Positions 56,356 through 64,000 of a stretch of DNA of 64,000 nt are shown here, in pieces. Position 1 is the first letter of the stretch. Each line of letters starts with the position of its first letter. The translations under genes were made by a program, and so were the position numbers. The stretch is from Chloroflexota bacterium (lineage in GTDB: Bacteria > Chloroflexota > Dehalococcoidia > Lucifugimonadales > JACPCL1), in NCBI GenBank assembly GCA_016179765.1, contig JACPCL010000039.1, positions 1-64,000 of the forward strand, given 5' to 3'. Below the pieces are notes generated by a model. That model was not told where the DNA came from and made no database searches. It saw only the letters and a list, made by a program, of their open reading frames with translations.

Positions 56356-59094
56356 TTACTTCTCTTTCAGCATCTGGCGGACGACGTACTGGAGAACGCC
56401 GCCGTGGCGGAAGTACTCCACCTCTATAGGGGTGTCCAGGCGGGCCAGGGCCTTGAAGGTGACGGTAGAGCCGTCGTCGCGACGGGCGGTGACGTCCATC
56501 ACTTTGCCGGGCTTGAGGTCAAAGGCGATGCCCTTGATATCGTAGGTCTCGTAGCCGGTGAGACCCAGGGACCCCCGGTTCTGGCCGTTCATGAAGGTCA
56601 TGGGGAGCACGCCCATGCCGATGAGGTTGGTGCGGTGAATGCGCTCAAAGCTCTCCACGATGACCGCCTTCACACCCAGGAGGAAGGGGCCTTTGGCGGC
56701 CCAGTCGCGGGAGCTGCCTTGGCCGTACTCTTTGCCGCCCAGGATGATCAGAGGAACGCCCTCGCGCTGGTAGCGCATGGAGGCGTCGTGGATGGACATC
56801 TCCTGTTTGTCCGGCAGGTGGACGGTGTACCAGCCCTCCTTGCCGCCGGGCGCGAGGGCGTTCTTGAGGCGGATGTTGGCAAAGGTGCCCCGCACCATGA
56901 CCTCGTCGTGGCCCCGGCGGGCGCCATAGGTGTTGAAGTCGCGGCGCTGCACATTCCTGGACACGAGGTAGGCTCCGGCTGGGCTGCTCTGGGAGATGTC
57001 GCCTGCCGGGGAGATGTGGTCGGTGGTGATGGAGTCGCCCAGGGCGGCCAGGACGCGCGCGCCGGTGACGTCCGAAAGCGGTGTGGGGTCTGGCGGCAGG
57101 TCGTTGAAGATGGGCAGCTCCTTGACGTAGGTGGAGCCGGCGTCCCAGGCGTACAGGTCGCCAGGAGGGACGGGCAGGGTCCTCCACCGTTCGTCGCCCT
57201 CAAAGACGGCGCCGTACCGCTTCTTGAACATGGCGGGGTTGAGGGAGCTGGTGACGGTGCGGCGTATCTCCTCTTGGCTGGGCCAGATGTCTCGCAGGTA
57301 CACGGGCTGATCGTTGGGGTCGTAGCCCAGAGGGTCATGCTCAAGGTCAATGTCCACCCGGCCGGCAATGGCGAAGGCGACCACCAGCATGGGGGAGGCC
57401 AGGTAGTTAGCCTTCACGTTGGGGTGGACGCGGGCCTCAAAGTTGCGGTTGCCGCTGACGACGGCTGCGGAGACGATGTCGTGCTGGTTGACGGCGTTGG
57501 CGATGGCCTCTGGCAGGGGACCGCTGTTGCCGATGCAGGAGGTGCAGCCGTGGCCTACGATGTGGAAGCCCAGGGCCTCCAGGTAGGGCAGCAGCTTGGA
57601 GTTCTCCAGGTAGTCGTCCACCACCTGGGAGCCTGGGGCCATGCTGGTCTTGACCCAGGGCTTGCGGTCAAGGCCGCGCTCCACAGCGTTCTTGGCCAGG
57701 AGGCCCGCGCCGATCATCACGGAGGGGTTGGAGGTGTTGGTGCAACTGGTGAGGGCGGCGATGATGACGGAGCCGTGGTCCAGGGCTGCCTGCTCGCCGC
57801 CGATGAGAATGGGCACGCCGGGGCGCTCGGCAATGGCGGTGGCGGCGCCTGCGGGGGCGACAGGGCCGGCGTGACCGGTCTTCTTGAAGGTATTCGCCAG
57901 AGCGAGCTGAAAGGACCGCTTCATGTCGCCCAGCGCCACGCGGTCCTGGGGGCGGGATGGACCCGCCAGGCTGGCTTCCACGGTGGACATATCCAATTCC
58001 GCGCGCTCGCTGTAGTCCGGCTCGGGAGACGCCTCGGTATGGAACAGGTTCTGAGCTTTGCAGTACTCCTCCACCATGCGCACGTGCTTCAGGTCGCGGC
58101 CGGTACCCTGGAGGTAGTTCAGGGTCTCGTCGTCCACAGGGAAGAGCCCGGCGGTGGCGCCGTACTCGGGACACATGTTGGAGATGGTGGCGCGGTCCGC
58201 CAGGGGCAGGCGTGCCATGCCTGGGCCGTAGAACTCCACGAACTTGTTGACGACGCCATGCTTGCGCAGCATCTGGGTGACGGTCAGCACCAGGTCCGTA
58301 GCGGTGACGCCGTCGCGCAGTGCGCCGGTGAGCTTGACGCCCACCACGGGCGGCACCAGCATGTAGTAGGGCTGGCCCACCATGACGGCCTCGGCCTCAA
58401 TGCCGCCGACGCCCCAGCCCAGGACGCCTAGGCCGTTAATCATGGTGGTGTGGGAGTCCATGCCCACCAGGGTATCAGGCAGGGCCACGTTGTAGCGGCC
58501 CTTCTTGCGGATGCCAATCACGGGGGAGAGGTATTCCAGGTTGACCTGGTGGCAGATGCCCGTGCCGGGGGGCACGATGCGGGTGTTCTGGAAGGCCTGC
58601 TGCGCCCAGCGCAGGAAGCCATACCGCTCGGTATTGCGCTCGTATTCACGGGTGACGTTCAGGGCGAAGGCGCCAGAGGTGCCGAAGTAGTCCACCTGGA
58701 CGGAGTGGTCAATGACTAGGTCCACAGGCACCAGGGGGTTGACGCGCTTGGGGTTGCCGCCCAGGCGCTGCATGGCGGAGCGCATACTGGCCAGGTCAAC
58801 TATGGCCGGAACGCCCGTGAGGTCCTGCATCAGGACCCGGGAGGGCATAAAGGGGATCTCTTTCTTGGGCAGGTTCTTGGAGTCCCACCTGGAGACGGAG
58901 AGGACGTCCTCTTCCATGACCACCTTGCCGTCCATGTTGCGCAGAAGAGACTCCAGGATGATGCGGATGCAGAAGGGCGTCCGGTCCAGGTTGGCAACCC
59001 CCAACTCCTCCAGGCGGCCAAGGCGGTAGTAGGCGACGTTGCCTTCAGGGGTCTTGAGGGTGCTCCTGGAACCGAACTGACTCTGGGTGGTCAT
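56356..59094 (-). CDS. acnA: Aconitate hydratase (AcnA type)
   Basis: 912 residues, the full four-domain length. DYFGTSGAFALNVTREYERN, GTGICHQVNLEYLSPV, the first cluster Cys in ALTSCTNTSNPSVMIGAG and the two in GHGCTSCIGNSGPL are all present. The swivel domain holds EYGQGSSRDWAAKGPFLLGV. It interconverts citrate and isocitrate. ATG 59094 is weakly sited (GAGGGCG). The 200-base upstream region is shared with the divergent MFS gene and contains a tandem TTACGGTAG repeat at 59231-59248 ending in TAGAAT. Confidence 0.96.
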   Translation of the reverse strand: MTTQSQFGSRSTLKTPEGNVAYYRLGRLEELGVANLDRTPFCIRIILESLLRNMDGKVVMEEDVLSVSRWDSKNLPKKEIPFMPSRVLMQDLTGVPAIVDLASMRSAMQRLGGNPKRVNPLVPVDLVIDHSVQVDYFGTSGAFALNVTREYERNTERYGFLRWAQQAFQNTRIVPPGTGICHQVNLEYLSPVIGIRKKGRYNVALPDTLVGMDSHTTMINGLGVLGWGVGGIEAEAVMVGQPYYMLVPPVVGVKLTGALRDGVTATDLVLTVTQMLRKHGVVNKFVEFYGPGMARLPLADRATISNMCPEYGATAGLFPVDDETLNYLQGTGRDLKHVRMVEEYCKAQNLFHTEASPEPDYSERAELDMSTVEASLAGPSRPQDRVALGDMKRSFQLALANTFKKTGHAGPVAPAGAATAIAERPGVPILIGGEQAALDHGSVIIAALTSCTNTSNPSVMIGAGLLAKNAVERGLDRKPWVKTSMAPGSQVVDDYLENSKLLPYLEALGFHIVGHGCTSCIGNSGPLPEAIANAVNQHDIVSAAVVSGNRNFEARVHPNVKANYLASPMLVVAFAIAGRVDIDLEHDPLGYDPNDQPVYLRDIWPSQEEIRRTVTSSLNPAMFKKRYGAVFEGDERWRTLPVPPGDLYAWDAGSTYVKELPIFNDLPPDPTPLSDVTGARVLAALGDSITTDHISPAGDISQSSPAGAYLVSRNVQRRDFNTYGARRGHDEVMVRGTFANIRLKNALAPGGKEGWYTVHLPDKQEMSIHDASMRYQREGVPLIILGGKEYGQGSSRDWAAKGPFLLGVKAVIVESFERIHRTNLIGMGVLPMTFMNGQNRGSLGLTGYETYDIKGIAFDLKPGKVMDVTARRDDGSTVTFKALARLDTPIEVEYFRHGGVLQYVVRQMLKEK

Positions 59095-59295
59095 CAGACG
59101 CCCTCCTCGGTAGATTGGCTTGGGGTAGCGCTATTGGGCAGGACTATCGTAAGGCTTGGGGAGTGGGTGCGCAAGCGCAGGGAGGGCGGAGTGTTCCCTG
59201 GCCCCCTGTTTGCACCGAGGGTGATGAGTTACGGTAGTTACGGTAGAATGAGGGGCAGCGAAATAGCCCTCTGCTAAAGGGAAAGGGTTGATTTC

Positions 59296-60603
59296 TTGAA
59301 CGTCGCTACATTAGCGGCCAGGGTCAGGAGCAGCCGCATCAACTATGGCTGGGCTTCCATTGCGGTGGTGTTCGCCTCCATGGCCGTGGCCATTGGTGGG
59401 GGGCAGTACGTCTTTGGTGTCTTCGTGAAGCCCTTGGCGGAGGAGTTTGGCTGGAGCCGTACCCAGATTAACGTTGCCCTCTCCTTCTCCGCCATCGGCG
59501 GGCTGCTCGCTCCCGTGGTGGGCCGGGCGATGGACAGGTACGGCGCCCGCCTGGTGGTCTCGTTATCCCTCGCCCTCATGAGCGTCAGCTTCCTCCTCCG
59601 GCCCTTTGTCACAGAGCTGTGGCAGTTCTATGCCCTGAGTATCATGCAGTTCGCGGGCTTCCCTGGGGCGGCCATGCTCCCGGGCGCACGCCTGGTAGGG
59701 ATATGGTTTCCCAACACCCGCGGACGAATGATGGGGGTTACGGCCATTGGGGCCAACTTTGGTGGGTTCACCGTGCCCACCCTGGCTGGTTTCCTGGTGG
59801 CCTCGGCTAGCTGGCAGTGGGGCTACGCCTCGCTGGGGTTCCTGGCTGCGGCCATTGCCGTGGCGAGCGTTTTCTTCATCCGTGAAACGCTGCGGGGCAG
59901 CCCAGGTAACCTCAGGGCCACGGGAGGTGGACTCCAGGCGGCGCCTGCTGCGGGCGCCACTCAGGGGGCCGAGGCGGCCATTCTGGGCGCTACGGTGAGA
60001 GAGGCGCTAAGGAGCCGCTCCTTCTACGCCGTCAGCTTCGGCATGTTCGCGGGCACCTTTGCCTACCAGGCGGTGCTGTCGCAGATTGTGCCGCACCTGC
60101 AAAACGTTGGCCTGTCCCTGGGCCGGGCGACGCTCTACCTGAGCCTTGTGGCCGTTATTGGCATGGTGGGCAAGGTCATCTTCGGGTATCTGACGGAGCG
60201 GATGCCGGTCAAGTACGTTCTGACCCTAAGCCTGCTGCTCCAGTGCCTTGGCGTTCTGGGCCTTATGACGTTGGCCAAGACTCCCTACCTGTGGCTGGTG
60301 TTGCCGGTTCACGCTCTGTCCCATGGGGGCATGGGCGCCGTGTGGCCGCTGCTGGTGCAGGACTCCTTTGGCCTGAAACACTTTGGGGCCGTCTTTGGCC
60401 TGGCCAACATGGCCACCATCGGCTCCTCCCTCATCGGGCCGCTGATGATGGGCCTCAGCTTTGACTCCACGGGCAGCTACAATTTGGGCTTCGCCGCCGT
60501 GATCGGCATTTTCCTGATGGGCAGCGCCGTGCTTCAACTTGCCAGGGCGTCGTACCGTGAACCAAGGCCGGGGAAGGCAAAGGCCATTGCAGTCCCTAGA
60601 TAG
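59296..60603 (+). CDS. MFS transporter, monocarboxylate-like
   Basis: 435 residues, 12 helices. INYGWASIAVVFASMAVAIG opens helix 1 and VGRAMDRYGARLVVSLSLA is the helix 2-3 loop. Same subfamily layout as the carrier at 39731. TTG at 59296 is used, with AAAGGG upstream; a TTG at 59287 is also possible. The central loop is Ala/Gly-rich. Divergent from acnA and followed after 13 bases by folP. Confidence 0.85.
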   Translation: MNVATLAARVRSSRINYGWASIAVVFASMAVAIGGGQYVFGVFVKPLAEEFGWSRTQINVALSFSAIGGLLAPVVGRAMDRYGARLVVSLSLALMSVSFLLRPFVTELWQFYALSIMQFAGFPGAAMLPGARLVGIWFPNTRGRMMGVTAIGANFGGFTVPTLAGFLVASASWQWGYASLGFLAAAIAVASVFFIRETLRGSPGNLRATGGGLQAAPAAGATQGAEAAILGATVREALRSRSFYAVSFGMFAGTFAYQAVLSQIVPHLQNVGLSLGRATLYLSLVAVIGMVGKVIFGYLTERMPVKYVLTLSLLLQCLGVLGLMTLAKTPYLWLVLPVHALSHGGMGAVWPLLVQDSFGLKHFGAVFGLANMATIGSSLIGPLMMGLSFDSTGSYNLGFAAVIGIFLMGSAVLQLARASYREPRPGKAKAIAVPR

Positions 60604-60616
60604 GGTAGCGCTGCCT

Positions 60617-61510
60617 ATGACTGCCAGTCCGTACAAAAGCGCCGCTATGGTGTGCCGAGGAGCCCGCTTTGCGTGGGGCAGCCGGACGTACATCATGGGC
60701 ATCATCAATGTAACGCCCAACTCCTTCTCTGGCGACGGCGTCATGGACGCAGAAACTGCAATTGCCCAGGGGGTGCGCTTTGTGGAGGAGGGGGCCGACA
60801 TCCTGGACGTGGGCGGCGAGTCCACACGCCCGCCGTCCACTGCGGCGGCGGAGGGCCATCGCTTCGGGCAGCAGTACGGCCAGGCGGCGACATTGGTAAG
60901 CGTGGAGGAGGAGCTGCGACGCGTTATCCCGGTGATTGAGGGGCTAGCCCAAAGGATTACAGTCCCCATCAGCGTGGACACCTATAAGGCGGCGGTGGCA
61001 AAGCGAGCCCTGGAGGCGGGAGCGACGATGGTCAATGACGTGTGGGGGCTAAAGGCGGACCCGGCCATTGCCGGAGTGACTGCTCAAGGCAAGGCGGCCC
61101 TGGTGGTGATGCACAACCAGCGTGGCACGCAGTACCGAGACCTGCTTGCGGACATCAAGGCCAGCCTTTTGCGTAGCGTGGCCCAGGCTCAGGAGGCCGG
61201 GGTGCCACAGGACAACCTGATCGTTGACTCAGGGGTTGGCTTTGGCAAGACGCCTCAGCACAACCTGGAGCTGCTGCGCCGCCTGGGGGAGCTGAAGGCC
61301 CTGGGGTATCCGCTGCTGGTGGGCGCCTCGCGCAAGTCCACCATTGGCCTCGTGCTGGGACTGTCGGCGGAGGACAGGGTGGAGGGGACGGCGGCCACCG
61401 TTGCCCTCTCCATCGCCAACGGCGCAGACCTTGTTCGCGTCCACGACGTGAAGGCCATGGCGCGGGTGGCAAAGATGACGGATGCCATCGTGCGGGGCTG
61501 GTCAGGGTGA
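60617..61510 (+). CDS. folP: Dihydropteroate synthase
   Basis: Condenses pterin pyrophosphate with p-aminobenzoate. 297 residues from ATG 60617. IMGIINVTPNSFSGDG (26-41), DVGGESTRPP (64-73), DTYKAAVAKRALEAGATMVN and VDSGVGFGKTPQHNLELLRR and LVGASRKSTIG are in order. Between STRP and VSVEEEL there are about 21 residues (PSTAAAEGHRFGQQYGQA and more) where most enzymes have four to six, enlarging the loop beside the active site. It overlaps the GNAT gene by 4 bases. Confidence 0.95.
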   Translation: MTASPYKSAAMVCRGARFAWGSRTYIMGIINVTPNSFSGDGVMDAETAIAQGVRFVEEGADILDVGGESTRPPSTAAAEGHRFGQQYGQAATLVSVEEELRRVIPVIEGLAQRITVPISVDTYKAAVAKRALEAGATMVNDVWGLKADPAIAGVTAQGKAALVVMHNQRGTQYRDLLADIKASLLRSVAQAQEAGVPQDNLIVDSGVGFGKTPQHNLELLRRLGELKALGYPLLVGASRKSTIGLVLGLSAEDRVEGTAATVALSIANGADLVRVHDVKAMARVAKMTDAIVRGWSG

Positions 61511-62067
61511 TGGACACGCCAGTTGTGGAAGCGGCGAACGGCCTACGCATCCGCCTGCTGCGTGACGCGGGGGAGGACTACGAGCTTCTGACGCACTGGC
61601 TTAGCGACGAGCGGGTGCTGGAGTTCATTTTTGGCCGTGACACCCCTTTTGATTACCACAAGGTGGTGCAGAAGTACGGGCCGCGCGCCGAGGGCCGCAA
61701 CCGCGTAGTAGCTTGCATCTTTGAGCAAGCAGGGCAGCCTTTAGGGTATCTCCAGTTCTATGCTGTTGATGATGCCACAGAGTACAGTCTGGAAAGCGCG
61801 GAAGGGGTATACGGGGTTGACCTCTTTATAGGTGAGCCTGAGCAGTGGAACAAGGGGATTGGCACGGCGGTGCTTGAGGCGCTGACGCAGTATCTGTTTG
61901 AAGGCCCGGGCGTAACCCGAATTGTCATTGACACCCAGGTTACAAACAGTCGGGCCATACGCTGCTACGAGAAGTGCGGCTTCAGGTGCGAGAAGGTGCT
62001 TCCCAGGCATGAGCTGCACGAAGGCGAGTGGCGCGATTGCTGGCTCATGGTCAAGGTGAGGCCGTGA
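61507..62067 (+). CDS. GNAT-family N-acetyltransferase
   Basis: 186 residues, GTG start at 61507 overlapping the folP stop (GTGA). LRIRLLRDAGEDYELLTHWL and IGEPEQWNKGIGTAVLEAL (acetyl-CoA pyrophosphate loop), then NSRAIRCYEKCGF. It most resembles AAC(6')-type acetyltransferases and RimJ-like proteins. Acceptor unknown. Translational coupling to folP suggests coexpression, not a folate role. Confidence 0.87.
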   Translation: MMDTPVVEAANGLRIRLLRDAGEDYELLTHWLSDERVLEFIFGRDTPFDYHKVVQKYGPRAEGRNRVVACIFEQAGQPLGYLQFYAVDDATEYSLESAEGVYGVDLFIGEPEQWNKGIGTAVLEALTQYLFEGPGVTRIVIDTQVTNSRAIRCYEKCGFRCEKVLPRHELHEGEWRDCWLMVKVRP

Positions 62068-62126
62068 CAACCTGACTATTGGGAAGCTCGTGTTATGATT
62101 GCAGTACCTGATTTTGGAGGGCGCCT

Positions 62127-62309
62127 GTGAGCATCAAGCAACTGATACTGAAGGCGATAGAGGAGTTGCCTGAGGACGCCAGCGTAGAGGACGCCCTTGA
62201 TCGACTCCTTCTCCTTTACAAGGTAGACAGGGGTCTCCGGCAGGCAGACAGCGGTGAACTGATCACCCAAAGGGAAGCCCGTCAACGCATGGCAAAATGG
62301 CTGAGGTGA
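62127..62309 (+). CDS. Small antitoxin-like protein (ParD/RelB-type cassette)
   Basis: 60 residues, GTG start at 62127 behind GGAGG. KAIEELPEDASVEDALDRLL and SGELITQREARQRMAKWL form the pattern of small proteins found directly before ParE/RelE toxins. Its stop lies within the start of a ParE-like frame (ATG 62297), as is typical for antitoxin-toxin pairs. Lies between the GNAT gene and folK. Confidence 0.75.
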   Translation: MSIKQLILKAIEELPEDASVEDALDRLLLLYKVDRGLRQADSGELITQREARQRMAKWLR

Positions 62310-62600
62310 CGTGGACGCCCAGGCGCTGGAAGACCTGGAAGCCATCTGTCTTTTTATTGCGCGGGATGCGCCCCAGATTGCAGCAGTGTTTGCCGGAAGA
62401 GCCTTTCGTGCCACTGATCGGTTGGCTGATTTCCCTTATTCTGGCCGGATTGTGCCGGAACTGAATATGGAGCATATCCGAGAAATCATTTGGGCCACTA
62501 TCGCCTGATTTATCGCATCAACCAGGGACGGGTCCAAATTCTTACCGTTTATCATGGTGCGCGCCTTCTCAGCCCTACCTCTTTCCAGAGCGATCCATAG
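62297..62600 (+). pseudogene. ParE/RelE-type toxin, two frameshifts
   Basis: Three phases join to one toxin: MAEVTWTP (from ATG 62297), then QALEDLEAICLFIARDAP and FRATDRLADFPYSGRIVPEL (phase of 62311), then GHYRLIYRINQGRVQILTVY and HGARLLSPTSF to TAG 62600. Each join needs one extra base: a C near 62320 and a T near 62491. The joined 101-residue protein has the full ParE/RelE layout including the YRxxY-HGxR end. Two losses make an active toxin unlikely unless the sequence has errors at runs. Confidence 0.78.
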
Positions 62601-62606
62601 TCCGGC

Positions 62607-63167
62607 ATGGCGACTGATGGCAGTATGACAACAACCGTCTACCTTGGCCTTGGCTCTAACCTGGGCGACCGGGAGGCCAACCTGAGGCGGGGGTTGGAGC
62701 TGCTGGCGGGGCGCATCGCTCACCTTTCGGCTTCATCGGTGTACCAGACGGAGCCATGGGGTTACACGGAGCAGCCGAAGTTCCTGAACGTGGCCTGCCG
62801 TGGCGAGACCAACCTCCCGCCTTTGGAGGTGCTGGCCTTTTGCCAGGAGGTGGAGCGAGAGACAGGGCGAACGCCCACCTTTCGCTACGGCCCAAGGGTG
62901 CTGGACATAGACATCCTGGCGTACGGAGACCAGGCCTTTGCGTCGCCCGAGCTGGTCATACCCCATCCGCGCCTGGCGGAGCGGGCCTTCGTGCTGGCGC
63001 CCCTTGCGGAGCTGACGCCCGGCTGGGTGCATCCCACCCTTGGAAAGAGCGCGGCGCAACTTCTGAGGGAGGTGGAAGGGAGGGAGGGGGTAAGGGTATG
63101 GGGGTGGGCATTCGGGCATCAGCAGGGTGATGAAAAAGGGGGGTTCAGAGGGGCAAAGCCCCTTTGA
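62607..63167 (+). CDS. folK: 2-amino-4-hydroxy-6-hydroxymethyldihydropteridine pyrophosphokinase
   Basis: 186 residues. TVYLGLGSNLGDREANLRRG is the N-terminal motif, QPKFLNVACRGET follows, and RYGPRVLDIDILAYGD with VIPHPRLAERAFVLAPLAEL contains the Mg and pterin ligands. It makes the pterin pyrophosphate used by FolP, encoded 1.1 kb upstream. ATG 62625 is an alternative start that trims six residues. The Gly-rich last 25 residues extend beyond the family end. Confidence 0.95.
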   Translation: MATDGSMTTTVYLGLGSNLGDREANLRRGLELLAGRIAHLSASSVYQTEPWGYTEQPKFLNVACRGETNLPPLEVLAFCQEVERETGRTPTFRYGPRVLDIDILAYGDQAFASPELVIPHPRLAERAFVLAPLAELTPGWVHPTLGKSAAQLLREVEGREGVRVWGWAFGHQQGDEKGGFRGAKPL

Positions 63168-63180
63168 CGGAGGTCTGAGG

Positions 63181-63257
63181 GTGTCCCCCAGATACAAACC
63201 AATCCGCCGTAGGCGGATACCTTGAACCCCTTGAGGGGGTTTGTGGGTGTTTTTCAG
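63181..63257. repeat. Dispersed hairpin repeat, CTGAAAAACACCC family, inverted copy 2
   Basis: GTGTCCCCCAGATACAAACC at 63181, then AACCCCTTGAGGGGGTTTG and GGGTGTTTTTCAG at 63245-63257: the reverse complement of the 26311-26430 unit with an inner segment replaced by ATCCGCCGTAGGCGGAT (a perfect hairpin). Confidence 0.65.
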
Positions 63258-63284
63258 CAACCTGTTAGGGCATAGGGCATAGCA

Positions 63285-64000
63285 ATGACTTCTGTAGGGA
63301 CGGGTCCTTCCTCAGGGAGACCGCAGAGGCGTGAAGGACAGGAGCCGCGCCGAACTGCGGCGCGCGGGCAGCCGCAACACAGGCCGCCTGAAGAAGCCGG
63401 CTCCTGGGACCACGTTGCCGCCTGGTACGACTCCCTGGCTGCGCAGCGGGGCACCGACTTCCACCAGGCGGTCATCATCCCCGGGGTGTTGCGTCTCCTG
63501 GAACTGAAGCCGGGTGAGCGTGCCCTGGACATGGCTTGCGGCCAGGGGGTGGTAAGCCGAGCCCTGCACAAGGCGGGGGCCGAGGTCACCGGCGTGGACC
63601 TCTCCCCACGTCTTATCAAACTGGCTCGCCAGCGTTCCCGGAGGGCCATCCGCTTCCTGGTCGCAGACGTGGGCGACCTGCGCCAGGTGTTGTCCGATGG
63701 GGAGACCTTTGACGCCGCCGCCTGCGTGCTGGCCTTGGAGAACATGGACCCGGTGGAGCCGCCGCTGGCGGAGTGCAGCCGCTTGCTGAAGACGGGTGGA
63801 CGGCTGGTAGTCGTGACGGTGCATCCGGCCTTCCGCATCCCAAGGCAGAGTAGTTGGGGGTGGGATAAGTCGCAACAGCAGATGTTCCGAGGGGTGAACT
63901 GTTACCTCTCGCCCTTGAAGATACCCATAGACATGCGTCCCTTCAAGGAGCCTGCACGCCAGGTGACCTGGACGTATCACCGGCCCATCCAGACGTACAT
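63285..64000 (+). CDS. SAM-dependent methyltransferase, cut by window end
   Basis: Reads open from ATG 63285 to the edge (238 codons seen). After an Arg/Gln-rich leader of about 44 residues, WDHVAAWYDSLAAQRGTDF begins the enzyme; RALDMACGQGVVSRALHKAG is motif I for SAM, VTGVDLSPRLIKLARQRS motif II, LKTGGRLVVVTVHPAF motif IV/V. It is a class I methyltransferase of the same broad group as the gene at 35433. Start could be later than 63285. The C-terminus and the acceptor are outside the window. Confidence 0.8.
   Translation, partial: MTSVGTGPSSGRPQRREGQEPRRTAARGQPQHRPPEEAGSWDHVAAWYDSLAAQRGTDFHQAVIIPGVLRLLELKPGERALDMACGQGVVSRALHKAGAEVTGVDLSPRLIKLARQRSRRAIRFLVADVGDLRQVLSDGETFDAAACVLALENMDPVEPPLAECSRLLKTGGRLVVVTVHPAFRIPRQSSWGWDKSQQQMFRGVNCYLSPLKIPIDMRPFKEPARQVTWTYHRPIQTY

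Noticed and set aside
56404-58431. 675-residue plus-strand frame opposite acnA
   Set aside because: Gly/Val/Ala/His-rich mirror of acnA codons without family features.
1-64000. CRISPR arrays, prophage or integron
   Set aside because: No regularly spaced direct repeats, no phage structural genes and no integrase were seen; the repeats present are palindromic and dispersed.

Overview
The window is about 62 to 65 percent G+C, gene-dense, and carries genes on both strands in short operons. The mix of genes suggests a free-living bacterium of the Chloroflexota (a Dehalococcoidia or SAR202-like lineage is my best guess). Supporting signs are a T-box-controlled ilv-leu operon, a one-polypeptide EtfB-EtfA fusion, a thrC-NIL-MoaD cluster, several MFS carriers, TldD/TldE, a tRNA with encoded CCA, and many short palindromic repeats between genes. 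The placement is inference; no rRNA or marker protein is present to prove it.

Layout. 1-6.6 kb: a tryptophan block (trpC, a trpF fused to a low-molecular-weight phosphatase domain, trpB) interrupted by moaA, a flavin-reductase-like gene, decayed trpF 3' ends and a P-loop kinase gene. 6.7-11.5 kb: two metallo-beta-lactamase-fold hydrolases and an SQR-like flavoprotein (+), facing a NUDIX/GNAT/two-hot-dog-dehydratase operon (-). 11.7-18.9 kb: HEAT-repeat protein, TldE, TldD, endonuclease III, a NERD-S1 protein and argC. 19-25 kb: tRNA-Glu, then a catabolism-like group (phosphotriesterase-family hydrolase, SDR, dehydroquinase-like protein, LOG-family protein, NHL propeller, LysR). 25-35 kb: DUF971 protein, phosphoesterase, MFS carrier, a membrane-GAF protein, thrC-NIL-MoaD, tgt and a complete IS630-type element. 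35-41 kb: methyltransferase, two MFS carriers and an ADP-forming acyl-CoA synthetase pair with a shrunken ATP-grasp subunit.

41-52 kb, minus strand, is the most striking part: T-box, ilvB, ilvN, ilvC, leuA, leuC, leuD. Three separate toxin-antitoxin cassettes sit in the ilvC-leuA, leuA-leuC and leuC-leuD junctions (antitoxin plus PIN; AbrB plus PIN; ParE plus Phd, with a PD-(D/E)xK-like gene). 52-64 kb: etfBA fusion, MATE carrier, SDR, acnA, MFS carrier, then a folate group (folP, GNAT, a ParD/ParE-like cassette, folK) and a methyltransferase cut by the window end.

Themes. Biosynthetic operons here repeatedly carry toxin-antitoxin cassettes between their genes. Both ParE-type toxins are broken by apparent single-base losses, while the neighbouring metabolic genes are intact. 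Several enzymes (two SDRs, the dehydroquinase-like protein, the ATP-grasp subunit) lack residues or segments that define catalysis in their families. Convergent gene pairs are separated by long perfect hairpins with 3-base loops.
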